Below are positions 25,329 to 37,915 of a stretch of DNA of 64,000 bases, one piece after another. The stretch is from Eonycteris spelaea (taxonomy: Eukaryota; Chordata; Mammalia; Chiroptera; Pteropodidae): NCBI GenBank assembly GCA_003508835.1, contig PUFA01000289.1, positions 124,001 to 188,000 on the forward strand, in the 5' to 3' direction. Within the stretch, counting starts at the first letter, position 1. Each line of letters starts with the position of its first letter. Below the pieces are notes generated by a model. It made no database searches, was not told where the DNA came from, and saw only the letters and a list, made by a program, of their open reading frames with translations. The position numbers and the translations under genes were made by a program.

Positions 25329-26174
25329 TAGAGGAAGACAGTTCTGTTTATTGTTTTTCAATCTTTTTTTATTCTCCTCACATCCTTGCAATTTAAACAA
25401 GACTAATCAAGGAAAAAATAGGAGGGAAAGAATGAGGTGGGGAGATTTGAAGGAAGAGTCACTTCCATGGAATATCTACCTATGAGTCCCCTCTCCTGAC
25501 ACACACCTTTCTTTGGTCTCCCATCCTTTAAAGACTAATACTTTGCAATTTGTGTACTTACCACATAGCATTGATGAACTAAATAACTGCAAATACCCTG
25601 GTTACTTTTGTTAGGCTTGAAATGCCTTGCATGTAAGTTGGGACACAAAAAATTTACTGACCTAAAGGGTTACTAATGAAGAGAAAATTTGGATCCAGTT
25701 AGATTTCTCCTGTTTCCCCTGAATTTTCAAATATTTAAAACCCATTAAAAGGGGTTCGAAAAAGCATTATATGGCAAATACATATAGAGGGGCTAGAGAA
25801 GCTATGTGTTGTACTCATCATAAAAATTTACTTTTGTAAAAAAAAATACAAGAACCACACACTATATCCCAACCTATTCTTATATATAATTCCTGGATTA
25901 CAACGTCTGAGAGTCGTAGTCAAGATATTGATCATGTATCAGGTCACATCAAACTATATTTATTAATTACTTTAGTAGGACACTTCATGAACTCTTTGCA
26001 ACAATCTGAATTTCTACCTAAAGCACAACTTTATGTTTGTCCCCTCCTCCTATTCCTTCAACACAGAAAGCCCTCCTCTCCACTGGAGCATTTTTAATTA
26101 TTATTATTATTTTTTTATATTAAAACAGTAAAAACCATGCTTCGTTCTCTGATGCAATAATCATATTTACTTAC

Positions 26175-26211
26175 TTTGGTTTTGGGTTGCAGAACTGATG
26201 TGCTGAGAATC
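26175..26211 (-). CDS. AFF1: AFF1 exon 6 (37 bases)
   Basis: Translates to DSQHISSATQNQ plus one base that joins AA of exon 7 to make a Lys codon. The acceptor is ctttctag and the donor gtaagtaa. The human peptide is DSQHVSSVTQNQK, so there are two conservative changes. The exon is too short to stand out as an ORF and was found by homology and splice phase. Confidence 0.93.
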
Positions 26212-27217
26212 CTAGAAAGAAAAACAAAAACCCCTAGTTATTAAGCTTTATAAATCTAAGTTGCATCATGGCTAAATCTGTTAAACACTGATAAACCTAA
26301 TTTTTACATAAAATAGATTTTATTTCTTTTCTTCTTTCCTAGAGTTTTTTTTTCCTTTGATGTTGAGCAAAGATTTCTTTCTTTTTTAACAAAGTAAAAT
26401 GTTTTACTTTAAACATAGTAATGATGAATCGTTATATGTATTATATATATATAATATATACACATTATCACTATCAGAAACACTATCAGACAATTTGTAA
26501 GTACCTAATGTGACAAATTCTGGTTTGGGTAGACATAATCTCTTTTGAAAACATTATCATGAAAAGGAATACTATATTAGCAATGTGCATGCATGCCAGC
26601 CTGGACACAACACACATCTGAAGGTGATACTTCTACATTCTGAAGGTCGTCCCAAAGTATGCCCTACTCTCCATGAAAAAAGAAGAAAAATGGCAGTTTT
26701 TATTTTTAACACACTGTTCACAAACACTGCAACAGAAACATGCAAGTCAGTGGTTGATTTGCTTGTTATTAAAACCAGCACAAATGTAGCAAATCATGTT
26801 AAACTTTTTAAAAAATTTAAGAGGAGTGAGAAGTGTAAGATGTACGTATGCATGTATGTACATAAAGGTATATATCTAAATTCTAAAATAGAAATCAAAC
26901 AACCTACCTCACTTAATTTCCTTGTATCTCCATTTTCCCATCTTTAAGTAAGGACCCTCTAGGGAGATAATTTACTGGAAAGTCCTGCACGCTTTCATAA
27001 GCTACAGAACCCTCTGTGAATGTAAGATATTCTTACTGACATAATTTGGAGAATAAAGTGTTTGAAAGCACTATGAAGCACTTTAGAAGGTAAATTAATT
27101 ACAATTTTAACTTAATTGCCAAGGATTTCAACAGTATTATTTGATTAAGCTGGCTCACAGCAATACCTCAGACTTTTCACTGTGGATATAATGCCTGCTA
27201 TATCTGCGAGGAATTAC
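26212..27217 (-). other. AFF1: AFF1 intron 5 (about 1.0 kb)
   Basis: A short AT-rich intron. It contains an alternating AT tract at about 26436-26461. No interspersed repeat or gene is recognised. Confidence 0.88.
26436..26461. repeat. (AT)n tract
   Basis: Alternating AT/TA with self-complementary halves. Confidence 0.85.
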
Positions 27218-27304
27218 CTTTGTGGGAAAAGGAAATTTGGAGGGCTCAGCTGTACTAGGCGTATGTATTGCTGTCAAAGGAGGAGGCCATGAATGGGTCA
27301 TTTC
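27218..27304 (-). CDS. AFF1: AFF1 exon 5 (ALF region, ELL-binding stretch)
   Basis: An 87-base, 29-codon exon, zero phase at both ends. It translates to [16 protein letters not shown] followed by [13 protein letters not shown], which is the human AFF1 peptide as I remember it. The acceptor is ctcttttcag and the donor AAG|gtaatt. The block [16 protein letters not shown] is nearly invariant in AFF1 and AFF4. In AFF4 it belongs to the segment bound by the ELL2 occludin-homology domain, so the same partner is inferred here. No lesion is seen. Confidence 0.96.
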
Positions 27305-28049
27305 CTGAAAAGAGATTTGGAAAAGTAAGAAAAAGGTAAATTATAAATAGAACATTTATTGCTACTTAACTTTTTAAACAAGGTAGAGTAGATTAATGGT
27401 AAATGAAAAGTGAAACCTTTAAAGTTATTTCATTTATTTTTTTTAAAAAAACTACTTATTGTATAATTCAAAAGCTGAAGATCTCTAACTTACTGAAAAA
27501 AAAACCAATTCGAAGAAAACAAGAGCGTAGAACAGAAATGGTTTTAACACTGAATATTATAAAGCATATAAATGGTAATACAGATTACCAGAGCTTATGT
27601 AACTGTGAAAACTGTGTCTCTACTCAATGCTTTCTTTCTCCCTCAGCTTCTTTATTGCATTTCCTGGAATTATGTAAGTTCAAAGGAAGAAGAACTTTCC
27701 TGTTTGACTTAAGCAAACAAGTAATTCAGGTCTCTTGTTCCTCTTGGGAGAGTTTTAATGGATTTGACCCTTCCCTGGTACACACTATTAGTACATAAGA
27801 ACTTTTTGGAGGAGAGGGCCTTAAAAAAATTACCTTCCCTTTCCATTAAGAGCTTAATATCTATTCACTCTTCATGGAGGCAAGGTTTCTAAATACTACA
27901 AATGAATATATTTATCTTGATGTGAATTTTTTACGCTCATTTGTGAATTATATTTTGCTTTGCTAAAATAATCGGTGGAAAATAGAATGTCAGATTAAAG
28001 GAGTCTAAACACAAACACATGCATGTGCACAGGCACATTTTGTTAAAGA

Positions 28050-28190
28050 GCAAAAATGGCATTGGAGATCATTAGCTCCAACCGTTCCATTTTGCAGATG
28101 AGAAAACCGAGGTCCAAAATGACTGGGCTAGATGCCCCAGGAAGCCAGCGTCTGAGAGCAGAGAGGATGGGCCACTTGTCTTCCCGTTCT
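28050..28190 (+). repeat. L3/CR1-like repeat fragment
   Basis: TTGGAGATCATTAGCTCCAAC, CATTTTGCAGATGAGAAAACC and GAGGTCCAAAATGACTGG match the common mammalian L3-type 3' region. Confidence 0.6.
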
Positions 28191-28614
28191 GTGTGTCAGA
28201 GCTGCATGGCAAAGTGGCTTCAAGATTGACAGGCAACTCTCTACCAGTACGCTGATGACCCCAGATCATGCTCTATTACCTCAGCTGTATACAACACACC
28301 GTGTATTATAACACTTCATTCTTTTCAAAGTGCTGACTAAGCTCTCTAATGCCACGTATATGCCATCTGATCCTTGCAACAACTGGAGACGGAGTTCTAG
28401 CAAGTATTTCCACTCCCGACCTCAGTTCGCATACTCCCTTGTGGTCCCTAGAGCCCCTCTCTGAGTTGCTGCGGCCCCAGGGTTGACATAAATGACCTGG
28501 CGCAATGACAAACCAAGTAACTGATACTAGCTTTCTTTAAAAATTTGTTAAAGGTGAAAGCATCCCCTCGTCTGGCCATCTGCTAAGGTCAGAAGACGTC
28601 CTGCACTAAAATGT

Positions 28615-28815
28615 AATGGAAGGAGTAAGAGCTCTGGGGTCAGAGACCCAGACGGGAACCCTGACTCACCCTCAGCGGCAGTGTCGCCCTGAGCTGTCTG
28701 AGCTCTCTGAGCCTCGGTTCTCAAAAACAGGCAGACCTAACCCACTTATTTTTCAAACTGTGTGAGAGTAATTTACGTAATGTGCTTGGATACATGGTGC
28801 ATAGAAAAGCACTTA
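28615..28815 (+). repeat. MIR SINE
   Basis: AAGAGCTCTGGGGTCAGAGAC, GAGCTCTCTGAGCCTCGGTT, TGTGTGAGAGTAATTTACGT and GTGCATAGAAAAGCAC follow the MIR consensus order. Confidence 0.75.
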
Positions 28816-29419
28816 AAAATTAAAAGCATTACAACTTCTAAATAAAAGTCTAGTTTTTTAAAGAATTCAATGCTACACCAAAGAGCTCTCTGCTAATTTA
28901 TTTATTTGACTATACTTTAAGGTACAGGACCATTACAAGCTACAATGTAAAAACACACAATTGAGGTGTTTGAAAGTATTGCCCTTATGTTTTCCAAGAA
29001 TTTCTTTAGAATTTCAACGCTATCTGTGACTTTTAGTCATCAGTTATTCCCAGAAAACCGCCACTATACTCTCAGTGCCTAAGGCTGTCCCAGCTATGAA
29101 ATTAGGCAGCTGGAATGTGCATCAACTCTTTCAGGCCCTGAGTGAGTTGCTGGTAGTCTGAAAGAATTTAACTTACTTCCCTAAATGCCTAGCTTAGGAG
29201 AGAGACTGAGGCCTTAAGAGAACTGGGGCCATAAGGAGAGAAGCCTGCCCAGAACAGCAAGGCCATGAATTTGCTTCCAACTTTAACAATGATTTAACAC
29301 AGTGCGGGTAAATCGGATGGCACCTGCCCCAGTCCTGGCCTCTGGGTACCACAGCTGCTGTCTCCACTCTGTGTTTCGCCTCACTCATCTTGTTCTGGAC
29401 ACACTGTCTAGTTCTTGCT

Positions 29420-29690
29420 GTTCCTCTAACAAACCAACCTGTTCCCACCGTGAGGTTTTTGCACTCTTTCCTCTGCCTAGTCCTCTGTTCACTAATGACT
29501 CCTGCTATATGTATAGTCATACTACTTAGCAATATCTCACATTTTATTATATATCTACCTTCCCCACTATGACTTCCATGAGAGAAAGGACTTTGTCTTA
29601 GTCATAATGGCATCCCTAGTGCCTAGAAAAGTATTTGAGGCTTCATGGATATTTGTTGAGTAAATGAATGAATGAACAAACAAATAACAT
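29420..29690 (+). repeat. L2 LINE 3' end
   Basis: TCCATGAGAGAAAGGACTTTG, CATCCCTAGTGCCTAGAAAA and GATATTTGTTGAGTAAATGA form the L2 3' end, finishing in the typical GAATGAATGAA tail. Confidence 0.85.
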
Positions 29691-30109
29691 TATACCAGTG
29701 TCACTGAAACGTTGCGCTGAGTAATTTCTACAAACACGGCATTATTCCCCCAGGACTCTGTCCAGGCCATGCCACTGTAAGTAGAAAACCTGAGCTGTTT
29801 CTATTCGCCCGCTGTTCTGTGTGGACCATTATGCATGACAAACTCCTGGTTTTCGGCAGTGCCTGTCTGCTATCTACTTACTCCTTCTTACTTCTTACAG
29901 GCTACTTCTTCCCCTTCATTAAAAGGCTTCTATCCTTAATATTTCCCCTAGAGAAACAAACAATATCTTCCAAGGTTGATTTTCTCTGTCAGAGAACTAT
30001 TTACTGCCTCTATGGCCCATCAGAAAGATCTGTGCTAGGATTCCTGGCAATCTTTATAAACTGCTGGTACTAGGTAAGAATAGGAACCACGAGGAAGAGC
30101 AAAGTATCT

Positions 30110-30270
30110 GGATGGATTCTAGAGATCATCTGCTAGCCCTGGGACTTATTTTAGCAATGAGGAAACTCACACCCATTGAGAACACACAACTTAACTGAGG
30201 CTACAAACAGAAGAGAAGGGGACAGACTCTAAGTCTCCACTATGTACAGGCCTACGCCCTCTTCAGTCCA
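30110..30270 (+). repeat. L3/CR1-like repeat fragment
   Basis: TAGAGATCATCTGCTAGCCC, GCAATGAGGAAACTCACACC and TCTCCACTATGTACAGGCC resemble the L3 3' region. Diverged. Confidence 0.5.
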
Positions 30271-31950
30271 GGACATCCTTCTATTTAGTTTACCTATTTA
30301 TGATTTCCTAGTGAAAATCTCTCTTGCTTGTATTAACCATTTACTTTCAAGCATTCTCAGGTAAGTCAGAACTCATTAATGTGATGTTGGGTGAGAAGAG
30401 AGGGAGGAGGGATAAGTTTATTAAATTAAAAACGCTGTTCTGATGCTTTAATACATTATCCTAAACAATTTGACACATCAAAATCTAAGAAGCATCTGGC
30501 GTATGCAGAAGATATCTATTATTGTATTTATTTTTGAAATAACTATAGAACTGATCACACACAGCTTCAGAGAAAACGCAAGTGCCATATTTTCTAACTA
30601 CGTCATCTGTTATTTTTATGACTCACTATTCCAAAGAATTTCAGAAATACCAGAGGGAGAAGATGGAAACAGTTAAGTTGTGTATTCTTCCTGGGCCTTG
30701 ATCAAGATAACTTGTTTATTAGTAATCTTACCTGCTGACTGACAAAAATGTCTTGTTTTTAGCAAGACAAAATGTGTTTCCTTAGAAGTAGTTCTTTCTC
30801 AGAAAAATCCTAACTACAAAAGTAGGGGACAAAAGATTCTAAGACAAATTAATGGAATTATTTTCCAAACATCTGGTTAGACACTACTTTTGTCAAAAAA
30901 TTCACAAGTGAGAATATAACCAATATCCTTTATTACTGGTTTCAGCACCACCTCACTTAATACTATACAACAAAAAATTAAAGAAAAAATTGTTTAAGCA
31001 TACATTTTGAGGAAAAAAGTGAATAAAGATACAAGTTAATAAGTAAGTACATGTGTCATCTCTCTCTCTCTGTCCCCCCCTTAAAAAATCAGAAACGTTA
31101 TAGTAAGAGATAAAGCAAAAATATCATTAAAACTGACATGGAAGAAAACTAAAAGCCATAGAGGAATAATGATAAATAAACCCACAATTATTACAATCAC
31201 TATATTTGAGCATTAAGTTTAGCTCTAGATTTCCTGGAAATTAAAGCCAAAATGAGAAACATAACATTTTATATAATTCTTCTCTGATAAAAAGAAAGCA
31301 TATTGGTTCATAAGAGCCCCACCCCTTTCCCTTAAACTAAATTCTAGAAGGAATCTGTCAACCCTGTGCAAGAAAACTTGAATAAATAATGGATTCAATG
31401 ATGTATTTGCAGAAGCAGCACAATGTTCATGGCATACTCTCAACAAATAAGGGCAACAAATAACCTCTCCACATAGGTCTGAAGATGTCCATTTACTTTG
31501 CTTCTCGTTTCACCCCTTAAAAAACTCATGGTCTCATTGCAGACGAGGCCACACATATGTGGCATCACCTACAAAACATCAAGCACTGCTTAACCCCCAG
31601 TGCCTTCTTTACCGAAATCAGCGCAGTAAGCGTCCCCTCTGGGAAGAGCGCGACTCTCCCGGGTCATTGTGGGCAACCAGAAAAACTTGAGAGAGAGGTC
31701 TTGAAACTCTGGTCCAAATACCTGCAATTTGTAGATTTCATTTTAATAAAATCTGTTGGAGAGTTCAATTATGTGCTTAGACTTCTTTTGTTATTATTCG
31801 GGTTTATTTTGTTTCTGGAGGTGTTTGGAGATACTGTTTAAAGGGTTTGGGATGGCTGTTCATAACTGTTCAATTAAAGTCAAAGTAAACGGATATATAG
31901 CTGCCTACTTAAATACGTCTTCAGGTGAGAAACAGTAACAATGAACTCAC

Positions 31951-31995
31951 CTTCAGAATCTCTTCAACACAATGGACTTCATTGGTGAAGGTCTG
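31951..31995 (-). CDS. AFF1: AFF1 exon 4 (15 codons)
   Basis: A 45-base exon, zero phase at both ends, translating to QTFTNEVHCVEEILK. The acceptor is ctttctttcag and the donor AAG|gtgagt, both strong. The human peptide is QTYSNEVHCVEEILK, so only two residues differ. The exon opens the ALF (AF4/LAF4/FMR2) homology region. In AFF4 the equivalent peptide and the one after it contribute to the ELL/ELL2-binding segment. A length divisible by three fits the observation that both exon 4 and exon 5 can be the first AF4 exon in in-frame MLL-AF4 transcripts. Confidence 0.95.
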
Positions 31996-32520
31996 CTGAA
32001 AGAAAGAAGGAAGAACAAATCAGCACACATAGATGCTGGTATTACAACAGCAACACGCTCATGAGTAGAATCACTCAGGGTCTACCTTTTACTAAGTGTT
32101 AGGGACTTCCCGTTCTGGATGAAATAAGACAAAAGAGATTAACCTGACTTAATTGAGGGGGAAAGGATTCTGCTGGACATGATGACCACAGACTCATTAT
32201 AACCCTGGTCAAAGGTTTCCAATGGAAATGTATACTAAAGAAAATACATTTGGGGGAATAACAAATATAACAAAAGTGGAGGTGAAAAAAGATGGCGATC
32301 AGTGTCACAGTTTGCTGCTTCATAGCAACATCTGTCCAGAGAACCAGTGAACACAAAGGTCACCCAAACACTTTAGTAAGCCCACAGTAAGGAGGCCGAC
32401 ATCCAATCAAGGACAGATTTTGGAGTAATATTTTAACTTTCCAAAAACTCATTTTAAAGGTCAATGTCTCTAACCCTGCTTCAAGTCAGTATTTTGATCA
32501 TATACACCAAAATATTCACA

Positions 32521-32554
32521 CATATACATACATGTATGTACACACACACACACA
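32521..32554. repeat. (CA)n-type microsatellite
   Basis: CATA/CATG units leading into a run of CA. Confidence 0.9.
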
Positions 32555-34114
32555 ATATTTCTGCAGAGAAAGGCCCGAAGAAGAGAGCGAGATCACCTAC
32601 TCTCGTGGAGGAAAGATCCACTATTCACACCTCACACCTCTTCCTTATCCTCAGCTAAACAGTTGCTGGGGATAAGGATAGTTGTTGCTGCTGCTGCTAC
32701 TATCACCACACAGACACCACACATTGTCTAGGAAATGTCACTTTACAGTCTATGTTTTTAGTGTAAAGAAATAAAGAAGTTAAATCTAAAAAAAAAAAAA
32801 AATCACTTTTCCTTAACTGGAGATGAAACAAAGCCATGGACTTCATGGTTTCCAATGGAACAGCAACTTATGCTGTGTCAGTTCATGAGCCAGTGCCCTG
32901 GGCAAGTTCTATACAACACACACCCTTTCTGTTATTGCCCTGCCCAGGCAGTTTGCTGCAATACCTGCCTCACAGCTAGACAGTAGATGGAATTCTTTTC
33001 CTGGCTCCAATTTCTCATGTGAGTGCAATTTCATACAGTATCAGCTGCTAATTCCTGAGTTGGGGTTTATAAATCTATTTCCCTCATTCCAGTTTGTTCT
33101 AAGGAAGAAGGAAAAAGAAAAGAACACATAGCATTCATACTGTCCTGAAATTTAATCTAATGGACATGTCAAAATTCAAATGCAATGTGACCTGAGTCCA
33201 GCTTTAAAACATGTGAATTTCTTGGAAACAGTTTTAATAAAATGTCTGAAGTCTGTTATTTTGGAGGTAGGTGCTGGAAGGTAGGAGGCAGAACCAAAGA
33301 ATCTAGGATATCCCTTATATCTGCTGTTCCCCTCAGGACTGCCTTCAGGCATTATGCATGTCAACAGCTAGACCTGCTTACCTGCTTTTTGTTTTCAAAG
33401 CCATTAAAGGATGCCCCAAAACCAAACCAAACATTAGTAACCAAGCATTTTAGCAAGAATGTCAGAGACAGAAATGAATGCTGTTTCGACCTGAAGGGAA
33501 AATGTAATTACATTCTACAGTTTCAATTTTTCACATGTATCATTAGGTAAAACAACAAAAGCTGAAGGTGAATCAATAGAACAGAGCATATGACTGTACT
33601 GACTCAGGTCAAATAGTCCCTTCACCCTATCTATTGCTGGAATGAGAAGGGGAATCCAATTAAAGTATCTGGCAATCAATTAAAAAGTGGAACGTGTTGG
33701 AATGAGGGCAAAAAAGATTTGCCAACTGCTTCTAACAGAATGAGGTCAGAAAGCTACAGCTTCAGGATACTAAAAGACTTCCCGATCTTCGTAATTACTC
33801 AGTCAACACTGAACCAAGATGCTTCATGTCACTAAAAGTTTATTCCTAAATTTTTATTACATGACATGAACTAGGACTGAAGAAATTTTTCTATGATGTT
33901 GTTTATTAGTATCAGGGTAAGATAAATATTGCTAAACAATAACCATTTAACCTATTAAAAATCCCAAATAAAGTCTTAGGTTTAAGCATTACTTGGTTAA
34001 GTCATGCTATGAACTTTCATATGAGGTCCATTATGGGGGAGTAAGAGTATTTCAAAGGAGTGTGGGAGTTCCATTCTAAACACATAAGAATATATCATAT
34101 TTGAAGATCTCTAA

Positions 34115-34300
34115 CCAGCAGCTTATAACGGTAAATAACTGGAAATGATCAGGTGACCAACAACAGGAGTCTACCTAAAGACCTTTATAGGGTATCCATA
34201 TAGCAATATGTTATGCAGACTTAATAACGTAAACGAATGTGCTTGCAGGGCAAAAATGCTCAAGATACATAGTTTTGACTTTTTCTTTAGAAATAATTTT
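34115..34300 (+). repeat. possible L1 3' region fragment
   Basis: AACAACAGGAGTCTACCTAAAG, ATAGCAATATGTTATGCAGAC and AAATGCTCAAGATACATAG resemble the 3' part of old L1 elements. Weak. Confidence 0.4.
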
Positions 34301-35374
34301 ATACTTACAGTAAATGCTGGCATTCTACTGCATGTGCTTTACAGTTTTCTCTCCACCCCACCCACACACATCTACACCAAACTGTTTGAAAGTAAGTTAG
34401 AGAATCAGAGTTAATGCCCCTTTACCCCTAAATACTTCTCTGCGTACCAAGATACATTTTAAATCTGCATTTAAAAGAGGGGTAGTTATAAGATTGTAAA
34501 GTTGGAGCCCATTTTATGTTCTATCTACCTGAGGTTCATATCTCCACTCTTTCCCCAACCCAAATACAGTCTCTGAAACTGGAGTACAGGTATTTCAGGT
34601 GTGTTTGCAGAGAAAGATCTGGAAGGACAGGTTGCCTTGTTTAATAAAGAACAACTTGGCACCTCCAAGTCTGCTACTGGAAGGAGACTTTCCAAAAAGG
34701 GAGGAGTAGTTCAACAAACCATTATGGCCTAATCTCTTCCTTAAAATCCATTTTCCACACAGGTTCTTCAGCTGAGAACTGCCACTCCTGCTCAGGCCCT
34801 CCCTTCAACACTGTGGCCAGAGACTAAACAAACAGCCTGTCAAGCACAGCTGAAGATCATCAGGGGAGATTTCCTCAAAGAAAAAAGATGATAAAAAAGC
34901 AGCAACAGCAACAAAATTTATGGTAGCTGCAGGAGTCCAGAAGTTCTCGTTTGCAGGGCCTTCCCTGTCTGGGTCTCCTTCAATGGTGCAATATCTAGGT
35001 TCCTGGAGGAGACAGAGCTCCCTCCTGCCTCCTTGTGGCTGCCTCACAGATGTGGTGTCCTGTACGTACACACATGTCCCAGCAGAGACCTCACTTCCCC
35101 ACCGGGGTATGACCTTAACACAGGAACTGTAATTCTAGTCAATTAAAAACAATGATGGCAGCTACTTATTGAAGACATATTTTACTTGATATTGTATTAA
35201 ACTCTTTACATACTATTCTTTCCTCCATTTGAGACCAACTATTGGAAGACGCACCCTTATGAGCTTAGCAGGGTGGGCAGGGAGCTATTGCAGTAAACAC
35301 ACCCACTGACCATAGATATATCCCGCACTACAGAAACTTAACAATGGAATAAAAATCTCTGAAGGAATTCTGTA

Positions 35375-35530
35375 TAATGCTCTATTTAACTCTCACATCA
35401 ATCTCTGTGGTAGGTATTACCTACCCCCAGTTTTTAAAATGAGACTGAATTCTAGAGAAATTCAGTCATCAGTTACATGTCCAAGGTCACACAATGCTCT
35501 GAAGTGACAGCCTGGCTTCATAATATTGTT
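35375..35530 (+). repeat. MIR SINE fragment
   Basis: ATTACCTACCCCCAGTTTTTA, AAAATGAGACTGAATTCTAG, CATGTCCAAGGTCACACAATG and GACAGCCTGGCTTC follow the MIR core and 3' order. Confidence 0.75.
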
Positions 35531-36049
35531 ATACTAGCTTTTCAAAAACCTCAACCTTCAGGCGAGACAAATATGTTAACATTTGAAGGAGGGGATATGC
35601 TCCCAGCTGTCCTACGCATGACCAAAAACATTCTTTAAAGAGCAATGTTTTCCTTTCGTTTGTACAAGGAAGCATTTTGGTATTCGTATTTAAAGGCCTC
35701 CTCCTACTAGGGTGCTTCCGGCCAGAGAAGAGAGGGCAGCAATGCTGACCTTGGGTCTGATTTCTCACTCCTCCTGGAATGACATTGTGTTATCATAAGG
35801 AAATGCACTGATACCAAAATAAAATGTTAGCAAACGTCTTCTAAGCATGGCACACTTTGTTTTAACAATCTAAAAAGAGCAGGATAGAAAAAATACACCT
35901 CACCACTGAGAACAAGAGGCTCTCACAAGATTGTGTTTTAAGCCTCTCAAGTTTCAACAGAGCAGCACTTTCATCACAATGCAATTCTCAAAAAGTCTCC
36001 GTTATCACTAACCAGGAACTGCAGGAGCAGAAGGCGGCATGCTGAGGAA

Positions 36050-36205
36050 GAAAGCCCAAAGATCTTGGATTCTAGTTCTGGCTCTGCGAAGGGCTAGTTC
36101 TGCAATCCTGGATAACATCCAACTTGTGCGGGGCTATTTCCTCATGGGGATACAGGGATAATATTACTAACCCAAACCGCTTCATGGGGTTGGTATGAAG
36201 GTCAA
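36050..36205 (+). repeat. MIR SINE fragment
   Basis: TTCTAGTTCTGGCTCTGCGA, GGGGCTATTTCCTCATGGGG and TTCATGGGGTTGGTATGAAGG match the MIR 5' and core sequence. Confidence 0.75.
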
Positions 36206-36582
36206 ACGGGAAACTTCAACACTCCCTGGTCGCCTCCTCCGGAAACCTGCACACGCTCCCCTGCTGTCCGTAACTTTCCTGTCAAAGCCCGCTTGTTCCA
36301 TCATTTCTGTGCTTCTATATTACACGTCCTGTGAACGCAGGGGCCAGTTCTACCTTGCTGAACCACCAATCACACACTGCTTGTTGGAACATGTTCAGTC
36401 TCAGAATTCAGAATAAGAAAATAAGTTGTTAATTCCAATTTTAAGAGTTTCAGAGACTTACTAACAATGTAGTTTGTGTGAATTATAAGTCAACATCTTA
36501 ATTAACACACTACATGGAAATAAACATACTAGGAACAAAAAGGAAATTGTTTTGCATTGTTCTCTCCTTAAAAACATTAAGA

Positions 36583-37075
36583 TAGGCTTAGGAACTATTT
36601 TTCACGTATCAGATTGGCAAAACAAAAACCAAAGACTGACAATACTGTGTTCATGAGACAGACGTGGAGAAACAGGTACCCTAAAGCCGTGGCTGGCAGG
36701 AGGGACGAGCAGCACAACCTCAGAAGACAGCAACTTGGCAACGGCCACCAAATTCTAACTCCCTGCACTCTGACCCAGCAACCTGGCTTCTAGCACCAAC
36801 TCCGACATGTACAAAAAGACATTGTGCAAGTTATTCAGCCTATTTGCAAACGGGAAGGTACTGCAAACCACCTAAATGCCCATCCACTGGTTAAGTGGCT
36901 AAGAGAACTGTGGAACACGCTACTTACACAGAAATACTATGCAGCTATGACAACGAGAAAGCTCTTTGTGTTCTGATTTGGGGTCATCTTTTTAAGAGGT
37001 ATCGTTAAGCAGGAAGGAACAAAAAAGAAAAAAAACAAGATGCTGTGTGTGGCAGGATTCGGATAATTAAAAAGA
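36583..37075 (+). repeat. old L1 (L1M-type) 3' region
   Basis: TATCAGATTGGCAAAACAAA, TGGAGAAACAGGTACCCTAA, TGACCCAGCAACCTGGCTTC, TAAATGCCCATCCACTGG, AATACTATGCAGCTATGAC and GTTAAGCAGGAAGGAACAAA follow the order found in old mammalian L1 3' regions. Confidence 0.8.
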
Positions 37076-37149
37076 TGACAGTGAGAAAAGAACATGTTCA
37101 TCTAACTGTATTCTGCCACATTTGCTTTTATTTTCTATTAGCTTTCCTC

Positions 37150-37345
37150 TATGTAATAACACCTACATGATTGTGTCCTCAGCTTCCTCCTCGGTGCTCT
37201 GGGCATGCCCCACCTAACACTTAGCACACTGACCTGTTCACAGATCTATAGCCAACCTTCCCTAATGGACTGTGAGGTGCTCATGGGGAAACCCAGGACC
37301 TGCTCTCGAGGCCTGGATCAGTGTTTGCTGCTAGTTAATGCTTGT
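37150..37345 (+). repeat. L2 LINE 3' end
   Basis: TGGACTGTGAGGTGCTCATG and ACACTTAGCACACTGACCTG fit a diverged L2 3' end. Confidence 0.55.
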
Positions 37346-37873
37346 TTCCCAAACTAGACTACATAGTCCTTGGAGGAGAGGGTTTTTAAAAAAATTGGTG
37401 TGTGTGGGGGGCCCTCTTTTGATCATTACATTTAAATACTGAACAGAAACATATGAAACACACACAGCCTCATAAGATTGTTTTGAAGAAGAAATAAGAC
37501 AATACACATGAAAACTAATGCCATTCAAATACATTCAAGTATTTAGCATTAAGATGCCATAATCAGTGTTTCCAAGAGAGAGATTAGAGGAGAAAACCAG
37601 AAGGCCTGCCTCAACAAGGTTTTTATATAAAATTAACTTTATTCTGTGAACACACAGTAAATTACCTAAATAGCTAGGCCTAGTCCAAAAACACACTCAT
37701 ACTGTCATACTGCCTGGGTGTGTCTACTTTAGTTGGAAAAGGTGTAATGGTGCTAGCACTATTACTTCAGAAGTATCATGCCCTTTGGACAACTATTTAA
37801 ACTACCCACACCCAGAATTTCAGGATAAGAAGTTTTAAAATCCCAGATATATGGGCACACTCATAGTACACGT

Positions 37874-37915
37874 TTAAAAAACCAACAAACAAACAAACAA
37901 AAAAACAAAAAAAAC
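37874..37915. repeat. (AAAC)n microsatellite
   Basis: CAAACAAACAAAC units decaying into A-rich sequence. Confidence 0.9.

Larger units (their letters stand above)
22869..26174 (-). other. AFF1: AFF1 intron 6 (about 3.3 kb)
   Basis: Holds an ancient repeat at about 23340-23900 and an hAT-type relic at 25160-25328. The rest, including a GC-richer unique patch at 24640-25010, shows nothing recognisable. Confidence 0.87.
27305..31950 (-). other. AFF1: AFF1 intron 4 (about 4.6 kb)
   Basis: Contains L3/CR1-like, MIR and L2 relics between 28050 and 30270, listed separately. The segments 27305-28050 and 30270-31950 are AT-rich with no recognised element. A small GC-richer patch lies near 31600-31680. 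Confidence 0.88.

Noticed and set aside
27403..27798. 131-codon plus-strand ORF in intron 4
   Set aside because: Low-complexity AT-rich translation without homology, antisense to AFF1; consistent with chance.
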